From positions 1 to 64,000 of the forward strand of contig JBIQKN010000006.1 in NCBI GenBank assembly GCA_044506565.1: a stretch of 64,000 nt of DNA. The letters are read 5' to 3'. Source of the DNA: Croceibacterium_A sp044506565 (GTDB taxonomy: Bacteria > Pseudomonadota > Alphaproteobacteria > Sphingomonadales > Sphingomonadaceae). The translations under genes and the position numbers were made by a program. The notes beneath the pieces were generated by a model. That model saw only the letters and a list, made by a program, of their open reading frames with translations, was not told the origin of the DNA and did not search any database. Positions 15,024 through 21,802 of this stretch are shown here, one piece after another. Numbering within the stretch: the stretch's first letter is position 1; the number at the start of each line of letters is the position of its first letter.

Positions 15024-15538
15024 AGCAACCTCGCGCGCCCGAGTACCTCGCCGCCACGGCTCGGCCCGAAGTAGCGGCCATCGAACGCGAGAGGCTGGTC
15101 CGGCGACAGCAGCAGGACGCTGCCCTCGTCCAGCCGCACGCACCCGTGCCATCGCCAGGGCAAGGGTCGCCCCGAGGGATCGGCCCGCAGCCGGAACGCC
15201 ACCTTGCGCCCGCCGACGAAGATCGCCGCGCCGAGCGCGCAGACGCGATCGCCGGCCGAGGCGGCGACGCGCTTCACCAGCGGCACGTTGCCCGGAAGGT
15301 ACCCGCGCGCCGCCCCGAGAGCGCGCGCGGCGCGGGGCGGCCAGGCGACCGCCATGTCGCCCCGCCCGATCGGAGCCGACGGGCTGACCCGATAGATGCC
15401 CACCGGGCTGCTCGCGCTCGCGTTCCAGACGAGCCTGGGCGTCGGAGGCAGCAGGACCGGCGCGAGCAGGAGGCCGAGCGCGAGCGCGCCGAGCCCCGCG
15501 ACGCGCAGCCGGCGGGATGCTCCGGACGCCTCAGTCAC
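15011..15538 (-). CDS. traF: TraF-like S26 signal peptidase
   Basis: A 175-residue inner-membrane protease. One N-terminal membrane segment (VAGLGALALGLLLAPVLLP) is followed by the S26 serine motif SASSPVGIYRV and the lysine motif GYLPGNVPLVKRVAASAGD, the Ser/Lys dyad of leader peptidases, and a GRRYFGP-like C-terminal box (DGRYFGPSRGGEVLG). TraF proteins mature conjugative pilin. GTG 15538 overlaps the stop of the rdfS-like gene by a few bases, so translation is coupled. No pilin or T4SS genes are in the window. Confidence 0.88.
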   Translation of the reverse strand: MTEASGASRRLRVAGLGALALGLLLAPVLLPPTPRLVWNASASSPVGIYRVSPSAPIGRGDMAVAWPPRAARALGAARGYLPGNVPLVKRVAASAGDRVCALGAAIFVGGRKVAFRLRADPSGRPLPWRWHGCVRLDEGSVLLLSPDQPLAFDGRYFGPSRGGEVLGRARLLWPR

Positions 15539-15755
15539 GCGAGCTCGCCGCGGTGCTCCTCGACCAGGTGTCGAGATCGTCGATGTGATAGCGCACGTAG
15601 CGGCTGTGGCGGCGGAAGCGCGGGCCCGAGCCGTCCGCGCGCATCGCCTGCAGGCGGCGCGCGCTGAGGCCGAGGTAGAAGGCCGCCTGCTCGGTCGAGA
15701 GGAACGGGCATCCCTTGCGGGCGCGGGCCGCACGAGCAATTTCGTCCTCTTCCAT
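15531..15755 (-). CDS. RdfS/AlpA-like excisionase (HTH_17)
   Basis: A 74-residue DNA-binding protein. A MerR-type winged HTH fills residues 17-65: FLSTEQAAFYLGLSARRLQAM, then DGSGPRFRRHSRYVRYHIDDLDTW, the typical helix-turn-helix plus wing of AlpA/RdfS recombination directionality factors. Such proteins bend the attachment site and turn the integrase towards excision. It is the first gene of a coupled unit with traF-like and transglycosylase genes, as in ICEMlSymR7A, and lies below the FseA-like activator. The cognate integrase could be the one at 48188, 32 kb away. Confidence 0.82.
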   Translation of the reverse strand: MEEDEIARAARARKGCPFLSTEQAAFYLGLSARRLQAMRADGSGPRFRRHSRYVRYHIDDLDTWSRSTAASSRD

Positions 15756-15913
15756 GGCGAGCCTCGCTGTCCGCCCGCGGCACTCCGCCGCGGACCTCTC
15801 GCCCCGGTCTGCCTCGCCGCGCCGGCCTGGCAGAGGCTCGAAAGGCGCGGCGCCGAGATTCGAGCCCCCGCGGGATGCCGGCGGGTGCCGCGCCAGTGCC
15901 GGGCGCGAGCCGG

Positions 15914-16696
15914 TCAGTCACCGAGCAGCGAGCGCCAGCCGCCTGCGGCCATGGCGCGCGCGCCCAGCGCGAGCCGTTGCGCCTGCGACCGCAGGCTGGG
16001 CGCTGCCGAGCGCCAGCGTTCCCCGGCCGCCTCGCCGCTCAGCAAGGCAGCCGCGATGTCGCGATGGGTGGCGCCGTCCGCGAGGGCATCCCGGGCCCGC
16101 AGGAGCAGGACCAGCCGGCGGCTGCGGCTGCGGTGCGCCGGCGGCGGCAGCCTGCCGGTCCGCGCGAACCGGAGCAAGCGGTGCAGCGTGTCGAGCGGAG
16201 CGCGCAGCGCCGCGACGCCCGCCAGGCGAAAGGTGAGGACCGAGGGGCCCGCGAGAAGCGACCCCGAGAGGAGATCGAGGCGCAGGCAAGCCTTGCCGTC
16301 GCACAGCAGGCCATGTTCCGGCCCGCCAGCGGCGCGGACGACGGTCAGGAGCTGCGGGAACCGCGCGAGGTCGAGGCAGTCGTCCGCCGGCCCTCCGGCA
16401 ACCGCCTCCGCCACCAGCACCCCGGCCGCCCGCTCGCGCCGCCACACGGGCCGCGCCAGCGCGGCGGGAAGCCGGTGATCCTCGAAGGCATGGAGCCCCC
16501 AGCCGCCCGCCGCCGGATCGGCCGCGGTCACCTCGGGCAAGGCGCGAACGCGCCGCGGCGCGGCCCTTGCCGCCGCGGCGTAGCCCGGATCGCGGCGCAG
16601 CCACTCCCAGGCGAGCATCTCGGGTGCCGCCCCGAGGAGAGCGCGGTAGTCCGCGGCCTCGCGCCAGTCGGGCAGTCCCTCCCCAGCACCGACCAA
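15914..16696 (-). CDS. FseA-like DUF6499-DUF2285 excision activator, single frame
   Basis: A 260-residue protein joining two domains: an N-terminal DUF6499-like part (LPDWREAADYRALL, LAWEWLRRDPGYAA, residues 8-45) and a C-terminal DUF2285 domain (LLCDGKACLRLDLLSG, PLDTLHRLLRF, residues 125-255) with an HTH (RDALADGATHRDIAAALL). In ICEMlSymR7A the same two parts are separate frames joined by programmed frameshifting into FseA, which activates rdfS. Here they are one open frame. The start is a TTG at 16696, which is uncertain. It lies between a LuxR-type gene and the rdfS-like gene on the same strand, exactly where a quorum-activated excision activator would sit. Confidence 0.8.
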   Translation of the reverse strand: MVGAGEGLPDWREAADYRALLGAAPEMLAWEWLRRDPGYAAAARAAPRRVRALPEVTAADPAAGGWGLHAFEDHRLPAALARPVWRRERAAGVLVAEAVAGGPADDCLDLARFPQLLTVVRAAGGPEHGLLCDGKACLRLDLLSGSLLAGPSVLTFRLAGVAALRAPLDTLHRLLRFARTGRLPPPAHRSRSRRLVLLLRARDALADGATHRDIAAALLSGEAAGERWRSAAPSLRSQAQRLALGARAMAAGGWRSLLGD

Positions 16697-16820
16697 TCGC
16701 CGGGCCCCCTAGCGCGCGGCGAGCGACCCCGCCCGGGGGCGCGATCGGCAAGCGGCAGGGAGCAGGACGGCGATGGCGCATCTCCGGCGGCGAGCCGCGA
16801 ACGGAGCAGCACGCGCGCCG

Positions 16821-17642
16821 CTATCCCATTCCCCCATCCGGGGGACTTGCCTCGGCGAAGCCGACCCAGCCGTCGCGCAGCGCGTGCACCGCAAGCTGGG
16901 TGCGCGTGGCGACGCCGTAGGCGGCCCGCGCGCGCTTGACGTAGTGGCGCGCGGTGGCCTCGCCGATGCCGAGGATCGTGCCGATCTCCCAGTCGGTCTT
17001 GCCGAGCGCGACCAGCCGCAGGCATTGCGCCTCGCGCCGGCTGAGCCGCGGGGGCGCCGGCACGCCGGTGCCCTGCAGCCGGCGCGCGGCGCCGAAGGCC
17101 CGCGCGCCGATGAGCTCGGCGCAAAGCAGGTGGCGAGCGGGCAAGTCGCGTCCGCGGCGCACCGCGAACGAGCACGACCCGGGGGGTTCCCCGGGAATGT
17201 TCGCCGGCACGGTGAAGCCTCCGCCGAGCCCGTGCCGGCGCCCCAGCGCGAGGATCTCGCGGTGCGCCGCGGTCAGCGGCACCAGGGCGCCGAGGCGGTC
17301 CCAGGAAAAGCCGAGGTTGGTGCGGCCGCTCGCGAGGTGGACCGGGTCCCCGGCAAGGCTCGCGCGCGCGGCAAGCTCGGCGACCCACGCGGGCGGGTAG
17401 TTGTCGATCCGCAGCAGGCCGGCCCGCCCCGGTCCGATCGCGGCGTGGTGGAGCAGCGCGACGTGCGCGAACCCGAGCTCGCGCGCCGCATCCTCGAGCA
17501 CACCGGCAAGCTCGCGGCAAGACGCGCAGCGCCCGGCGCGCGCCTCGAACTGGTCAACCAGGCCGGCAAGGCGAATGTCCGCCCCTCCCCCGCTTGAATT
17601 GCCCCGCAGCGGCCCGAGAGCCGCAACAGCATTGTCGCGCAT
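16821..17642 (-). CDS. LuxR-family quorum-sensing regulator 1
   Basis: A 273-residue LuxR-type protein. The autoinducer-binding domain (about residues 25-185) has NYPPAWVAELAAR, FSWDRLG and GGFTVPANIPGEPPGSCSFAV, the conserved ligand-pocket pattern; the GerE HTH (residues 200-262) has LSRREAQCLRLVALGKTDWEIG and ATARHYVKRARAAYGVATRTQLAVHA. It is transcribed toward the FseA-like gene 124 bp away and is divergent from a second LuxR gene. No ribosome binding site stands before ATG 17642, so a downstream start is possible. It probably senses the acyl-homoserine lactone made by the LuxI at 18685. Confidence 0.92.
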   Translation of the reverse strand: MRDNAVAALGPLRGNSSGGGADIRLAGLVDQFEARAGRCASCRELAGVLEDAARELGFAHVALLHHAAIGPGRAGLLRIDNYPPAWVAELAARASLAGDPVHLASGRTNLGFSWDRLGALVPLTAAHREILALGRRHGLGGGFTVPANIPGEPPGSCSFAVRRGRDLPARHLLCAELIGARAFGAARRLQGTGVPAPPRLSRREAQCLRLVALGKTDWEIGTILGIGEATARHYVKRARAAYGVATRTQLAVHALRDGWVGFAEASPPDGGMG

Positions 17643-17695
17643 AACAAGCCACGAATAAATACTTTGATTATAACGCGCAGTCTGATTGAATAAGC

Positions 17696-17724
17696 CTTTA
17701 GTCCCAAATGTTACGACTTTAGTC
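17696..17724. promoter_or_regulatory. Direct repeats CTTTAGTC in the luxR-luxR intergenic region
   Basis: CTTTAGTC occurs at 17696-17703 and 17717-17724, a 21-bp period that puts both on the same face of the helix; the second copy is part of a CGACT-TT-AGTCG inverted repeat. They lie in an unusually AT-rich patch between the divergent LuxR genes. A LuxR-type dimer site is a reasonable guess. No canonical lux box is visible here or before luxI. Confidence 0.4.
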
Positions 17725-17857
17725 GAGCGCGCCGGGTCGGGGACTGCACTTCAAGGTCGTCCGGATGGCCGGTTTGAGGCCCGGCGGTCCGGACATCGCG
17801 AAGGAACGGCAAGGCGGAAGGCAAGCTTGGACGCGCCCCGCCTCGCCGCGGGGGGCG

Positions 17858-18601
17858 ATGCTCGACAGGATAGATGCATTCATCAGCGACCTGGCCGGGG
17901 CCAGGACCGAAGGCGACCTCGCGGGACTGCTGGGCGAGATCAGTCATGAGATGGGCTTCGCCTATTTCGCGGTCACCCACCACGTCGACCTGCACGGCCT
18001 GGACGGCCCGGCGATCCGCCTCGCCAACTACCCGGACGACTGGGTCGACTACTTCGACCGCAACGGACTCGGGCCCTGCGACCCGGTGCACCGCGCCAGC
18101 CAGCTGACCAGCGTCGGCTTCCCCTGGTCGCGGCTGCCCGAGCTCATCCGCCTGTCGGCGAGGGACCGCGAGGTGCTCGACCTCGCCGCCCGGCGCGGGA
18201 TCGGCGAGGGTTTCACGGTACCCGCTCACGTCCCCGGCGAAGCCAACGGCTCGTGCTCGTTCGCCACCCGGGCCGGCCAGCCGCTGCGCGAGGGGCGCCT
18301 GCCGCTCGCCCAGCTGGCCGGCGCCTTCGCTTTCGAAGCGGCGCGCAAGGTCTGGCGCATGCGCTCGCCCGACCCCGAACCGCGCCCGCAGCTGACCGAG
18401 CGGCAACGCGACTGCGTCGTGTGGGTCGCGCGCGGCAAGTCCGACTGGGAGATCTCGCGCATCCTCGGGCTCAGCCCCGAGACCGTGAGCGAGTACCTCA
18501 AGCGGGCGCGCGAGCGCTACGGCGTCAGCAAGCGGACGATGCTGGCCGTCCACGCGCTGTTCGACGGCACGATCAGCTTCACCGACGTGCTCAGGCGCTG
18601 A
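17858..18601 (+). CDS. LuxR-family quorum-sensing regulator 2
   Basis: A 247-residue LuxR-type regulator with the same layout as its divergent neighbour: autoinducer domain (NYPDDWVDYFDRN, GFPWSRL, GEGFTVPAHVPGEANGSCSFA) and GerE HTH (LTERQRDCVVWVARGKSDWEIS, ETVSEYLKRARERYGVSKRTMLAVHA). The two proteins are clear paralogues. ATG 17858 follows a G-run and removes an upstream low-complexity extension; a start at 17765 is possible. luxI begins 83 bp downstream on the same strand, so this is the probable cognate regulator. Confidence 0.93.
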   Translation: MLDRIDAFISDLAGARTEGDLAGLLGEISHEMGFAYFAVTHHVDLHGLDGPAIRLANYPDDWVDYFDRNGLGPCDPVHRASQLTSVGFPWSRLPELIRLSARDREVLDLAARRGIGEGFTVPAHVPGEANGSCSFATRAGQPLREGRLPLAQLAGAFAFEAARKVWRMRSPDPEPRPQLTERQRDCVVWVARGKSDWEISRILGLSPETVSEYLKRARERYGVSKRTMLAVHALFDGTISFTDVLRR

Positions 18602-18684
18602 GGCACCCCCCCCCTTTCCGGGACTCGCGCGGCCGCCCGCGGCCCGGCGATAGCCTGCCCCGGCCAACAAAGGGGGAAGCCGCC

Positions 18685-19302
18685 ATGATCGTGACAGCCG
18701 GGCACCTGCCGCAGCCGCTCGCGGACGCAACGCTGCGGTCCATGTTCGAGGCGCGCAAGCGCGTGTTCGTCGACCTGCTCAAGTGGGACCTGCCGGTGCT
18801 CGAGGGGCGCTACGAGCTCGACCAGTTCGACGACGCGCACGCCGTCTACCTGATCGTCCGGGGCGAGGCGGGCGAGCACCTCGGCTCCGCCCGCCTGCTC
18901 GAGACCGAGCGGCCCCACCTCCTCGACACGCTGTTCGCCGACTTGTGCGAGGGTCCGGTGCCGCGCGGGCCCCGCGTGCGCGAGATCACCCGGTTCTGCC
19001 TCGACCGCGGCCTGACGGCCGCGTGCCGCCGCACGGTCCGCGACCGGCTGGTGACCGCGCTGGTCGACCACGCGCTCGAGCGTGGAATCGCATGCTACAC
19101 CGGGATCGCCGAGATCGGCTGGCTGCAGCAGATCCTCGCGTTCGGCTGGCGCTGCCGGCCGCTCGGGCTTCCGGCGCAGCGGGCCGGCAAGACCCTCGGC
19201 GCGCTGAGGATCGATATCTCGCGCGAGACCCCGGCGCTGCTCAGGCGCGCCGGTATCCACGCGGCCTGGGGCACTCCAGCGGACGCGAGGGAAGCGGCAT
19301 GA
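18685..19302 (+). CDS. luxI: Acyl-homoserine-lactone synthase (LuxI family)
   Basis: A 205-residue autoinducer synthase that makes an acyl-homoserine lactone from S-adenosylmethionine and acyl-ACP. The family's invariant positions are present: R24, F28, W34, D46, D49, R70, F84, E100 and R103. ATG 18685 follows AGGGGG. The stop overlaps the start of the PhyH-type gene in an ATGA, so the two are translationally coupled. The order luxR-luxI-phyH is typical of sphingomonads. The acyl chain cannot be read from the sequence. Confidence 0.95.
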   Translation: MIVTAGHLPQPLADATLRSMFEARKRVFVDLLKWDLPVLEGRYELDQFDDAHAVYLIVRGEAGEHLGSARLLETERPHLLDTLFADLCEGPVPRGPRVREITRFCLDRGLTAACRRTVRDRLVTALVDHALERGIACYTGIAEIGWLQQILAFGWRCRPLGLPAQRAGKTLGALRIDISRETPALLRRAGIHAAWGTPADAREAA

Positions 19303-20201
19303 CCGGCGTGGACGAGACCACCGCCTCGCAGGATACTCCCGCCGCGGCGGACGAGTGCGCGAGGGAGCTGCTTGCCCGGGGCTACTGCGTGCTGCGCGGC
19401 CTGCTCCCGGACACGGTCCGCGCGCTCGACCGCGACCTAGCCGAGGACTTTGCGCGGACACCGTTCTGCGAAGGCGGGTTCTACGGCACGCTCACGCGGC
19501 GGTTCGGGCGCCTGCTGACCCGCTCGCCACATGCCGGGCGCCTGGTGCTCGATCCGCTGGTCTGCGCGGTGGCCGAGCAGGTGCTTTCGCCCTGGTGCGA
19601 CACGCTCCAGCTCAACCTGACCCAGGGAATCGCGGTCCATCCGGGCGCGCTGCCGCAGCTGCCGCACCGCGACCAGGACATGTGGCGCGGAGCGGTCGGG
19701 GAAACCGAGTACCTCGTCAACGTCATGTGGCCGTTCACGCGCTACACGCGCGAGAACGGCGCGACGCTTGTCTGGCCCGGCAGCCATGGCCGCAAGGCGC
19801 TCGAGACCGACCCGCCCGAGCACCCCGCGGTGGCGATCGAGATGGAGCCGGGCGATGCGCTGCTGTTCCTCGGCTCGACCCTGCACGGCGCCGGCGGCAA
19901 CCACAGCGACAGGGTCCGCCGCGGCTGCATCGTCAGCTACTGCCTCGGGTGGCTCAAGCCCTACGAGAACCAGTGGCTCGCCTACCCGCCCGAGGTCGCG
20001 CGCGGGTTCTCGAGCGAGCTCGCCGGCCTCGTCGGATACCGCCAGCATCGCCCCAACCTCGGCAACTACGAGGGCCGCTGCCCGTCGATCCTGCTCGGCG
20101 GACCGCCGCCCGCCCGCCTCGGCGCGATCGACGCGCTGAGGCCCGACCAGGCGGCGACCGTCGCCGAGCACGTCGAACGCCAGCGGCGAGGCGACGGATG
20201 A
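19299..20201 (+). CDS. Phytanoyl-CoA dioxygenase (PhyH) family oxygenase
   Basis: A 300-residue Fe(II)/2-oxoglutarate oxygenase. The iron ligands fit LPHRDQDMW (HxD) near residues 124-130 and a distal histidine in GSTLHGAGGNHSDRVRRG, with the arginine for 2-oxoglutarate in DRVRRG. It is coupled to luxI by a 4-base overlap. A PhyH gene next to luxI recurs in Sphingomonadales; modification of the signal or of a lipid has been suggested, but I know of no proof. It could also hydroxylate the lasso peptide encoded 0.8 kb downstream; that is speculation from position. Confidence 0.9.
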   Translation: MTGVDETTASQDTPAAADECARELLARGYCVLRGLLPDTVRALDRDLAEDFARTPFCEGGFYGTLTRRFGRLLTRSPHAGRLVLDPLVCAVAEQVLSPWCDTLQLNLTQGIAVHPGALPQLPHRDQDMWRGAVGETEYLVNVMWPFTRYTRENGATLVWPGSHGRKALETDPPEHPAVAIEMEPGDALLFLGSTLHGAGGNHSDRVRRGCIVSYCLGWLKPYENQWLAYPPEVARGFSSELAGLVGYRQHRPNLGNYEGRCPSILLGGPPPARLGAIDALRPDQAATVAEHVERQRRGDG

Positions 20202-20220
20202 GCCCGGGCCACGAAGCCCG

Positions 20221-20829
20221 GTGAACGCCGGGGTCACGTTCGAGCGGGTCTACCTCGCGCTCAAGGAGCAGCTGGGCGACGGGCGGTTCGCTGCCGGGAC
20301 GCACCTCGAGCCTGCCCTGCTGGCACGGGACCTCAATGTCAGCATCACGCCGGTGCGCGACGCCCTCCACCGGCTCGCGGGCGAGGGCCTCGTCGACACG
20401 CCGCGCGGCGAAGGGTTCCGCACCCCGCCGGCAACCGAGCTCGGCCTGCGCCAGCTCTACCGCTGGAACCAGGCGATGCTCGCGCTCGCGACGCGCCTCG
20501 GTGCGAGCGCGCGCCGTGCGGACCCCGCCGATCTCGCGAGCGGCGATCCGGTCGAGCGGACCGAACGCCTGTTCCTGGCGATCGCGGCGCTGGCCGCGAA
20601 CGTCGAGGCAACCGCCGCGCTGGACGGGCTCAACGACCGCCTGCGGCCCGTCCGGCGCGCCGAGCTGCGCGTCCTGCCCGGGCCCGAGGCCCAGCTCGAG
20701 GAGATTGCCGCCTCGCTTGCCGCAGGCGACCTCCCGGCCCTGCGCCGGGCGCTCGCGGCCTATCACCGCCGGCGGGAGCGCGCCGTCGACAGGATCGTCG
20801 CCGCCCTCCACGCGCCGGGCGAGGCCTGA
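20221..20829 (+). CDS. GntR-family (FadR/FCD-like) transcriptional regulator
   Basis: A 202-residue regulator starting at GTG 20221, 19 bp after the PhyH gene. The N-terminal winged HTH has YLALKEQLGDGRFAAGTHL, LLARDLNVSITPVRDALHRLAGEGLVDT and a GEGF wing; the short alpha-helical C-terminal domain resembles an FCD effector domain but is shorter and lacks an obvious full set of metal histidines. It is the last gene before the lasso precursor and may control it. Confidence 0.88.
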   Translation: MNAGVTFERVYLALKEQLGDGRFAAGTHLEPALLARDLNVSITPVRDALHRLAGEGLVDTPRGEGFRTPPATELGLRQLYRWNQAMLALATRLGASARRADPADLASGDPVERTERLFLAIAALAANVEATAALDGLNDRLRPVRRAELRVLPGPEAQLEEIAASLAAGDLPALRRALAAYHRRRERAVDRIVAALHAPGEA

Positions 20830-20941
20830 GCGGCCACTCGCCCGTCCCCAGCCATCGAGGTGCCCGACCGGCCCGGGAAAACAATCGTCCTGTCAGCGGC
20901 GTATAAGCTTCGTACCCCCGGGACCCCACCCTACCCTCTCC

Positions 20942-20963
20942 CGTGCTGCACTCCCGCAGCACG
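20942..20963 (+). promoter_or_regulatory. Stem-loop abutting the lasso precursor ribosome binding site
   Basis: CGTGCTGC (20942-20949) and GCAGCACG (20956-20963) form an 8-bp stem with a 6-base loop. The stem ends one base before the AGGAG at 20964, so it could stabilise the transcript's 5' end or hide the ribosome site. A TATAAG at about 20902 may be the -10 element. Confidence 0.55.
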
Positions 20964-20975
20964 AGGAGACCTACG

Positions 20976-21101
20976 ATGGAACGTGACAACCATGACGCGG
21001 TGATCGATCTCGGTACCGCGAGCCTCGCCACCCGCGGCCAGGACATCCCGGTCGACCAGGAGAGCGACGGCTATCGGCTGATGGGCCTGCTCGAGGCCTG
21101 A
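20976..21101 (+). CDS. Lasso peptide precursor (A)
   Basis: A 41-residue precursor. The leader ends in DLGTASLATR, closely matching the astexin leader end (LGKASAETR), with threonine at the penultimate leader position that the maturation enzymes need. The predicted core is residues 21-41: Gly1 after the leader, Asp7 or Glu9 as ring acceptor (a 9-residue ring with Glu9 is the astexin pattern), and a tail with Tyr13, Arg14 and Met16 ending LLEA, which could hold bulky plug residues. AGGAG lies 7 bases before ATG. B and C genes follow at once. Leader length, core start and ring residue are inferences by analogy. Confidence 0.88.
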   Translation: MERDNHDAVIDLGTASLATRGQDIPVDQESDGYRLMGLLEA

Positions 21102-21108
21102 GCCGGAC

Positions 21109-21133
21109 GCGCGGGGGCCCCGGGCCCCCGCGC
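21109..21133 (+). promoter_or_regulatory. Strong hairpin between lasso precursor and B gene
   Basis: GCGCGGGGGCC (21109-21119) pairs with GGCCCCCGCGC (21123-21133) around a 3-base loop, an 11-bp all-GC stem. No T-run follows, so it is not a standard terminator. Hairpins between A and B are known in proteobacterial lasso operons and probably set high precursor to low enzyme expression by mRNA protection or attenuation. Confidence 0.7.
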
Positions 21134-21146
21134 AACCCCCCTTGCA

Positions 21147-21797
21147 ATGACCTACCTCGCGCTCGAGCCCCACGTCCGCTACGGAATTGCCGGCGGGCAC
21201 CCCGTATTCCTCGACCTGCGCCGCGACCGCTACCTGATGCTCGACGAGCCGGCCGAACGGGCCTTCGCGGTCCTCGCGCAGGGCGGACCCTGGCCCGACG
21301 ACACGGCCGCCCACCGGCTGCTGGCAACGGGCCTGTTCCGGCGGGCCGCCGCCCCAGCCGACCTCTCGCCGGCCGCCGTCGCGCGGCCCGGGGCGAGCCT
21401 GCTCGACGAGCTTGCAGGATCCGGCACGGGCCCCGTCCCCTGGCTGCGGGCCTGGCGCACGGTCGCCCGCGCGCGCCGGCGGCTGCGCACCATTCCGCTG
21501 CTCGAGCTCGTCGAAGCCAGGGCCAGCCTCGGCGATCCCTCCGCGACTGGCGAGGCCATCGCCGCGGCCGCCCGCGAATTCCTCGCCGCGCGGGCGCTGG
21601 TACCGATCGAGCGCAGCTGCCTGCTCGACGCGCTGGCGCTGCTCGACTGGCTCGGCGCCCTGGCCGGCCCCGTCACGCTGGTGTTCGGCGTCAGGCTGAG
21701 CCCGTTCCGGGCCCATTGCTGGCTGCAGACCGAGCGGCTGCTGCTGACCGATGCCTTCGACGAAGTCGGCGGTCTCACGCCCGTGATGGCGGTCTGA
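21147..21797 (+). CDS. Lasso peptide leader peptidase, RRE fused to B2 (B protein)
   Basis: A 216-residue protein. The N-terminal 80 residues are a PqqD-like recognition element (GGHPVFLDLRRDRYLMLDE) that binds the leader; the C-terminal part is a transglutaminase-like cysteine protease with C158 (ERSCLLDALALLDWL), H190 (FRAHCW) and D202 (LLLTDAFD) as the triad. It removes the leader so that C can close the ring. In proteobacteria the two domains are usually one protein, as here. The start ATG 21147 has only a weak ribosome site after the A-B hairpin, consistent with lower expression. C follows after 5 bp. Confidence 0.93.
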   Translation: MTYLALEPHVRYGIAGGHPVFLDLRRDRYLMLDEPAERAFAVLAQGGPWPDDTAAHRLLATGLFRRAAAPADLSPAAVARPGASLLDELAGSGTGPVPWLRAWRTVARARRRLRTIPLLELVEARASLGDPSATGEAIAAAAREFLAARALVPIERSCLLDALALLDWLGALAGPVTLVFGVRLSPFRAHCWLQTERLLLTDAFDEVGGLTPVMAV

Positions 21798-21802
21798 GGG
21801 GC

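Noticed and set aside
18602..18684. Canonical lux box before luxI
   Set aside because: No 18-20 bp dyad of the CTG...CAG type is visible in this short GC-rich spacer.
21109..21133. Rho-independent terminator after the lasso precursor
   Set aside because: The stem is strong but no T-run follows and B/C lie immediately downstream; called a hairpin regulatory element instead.
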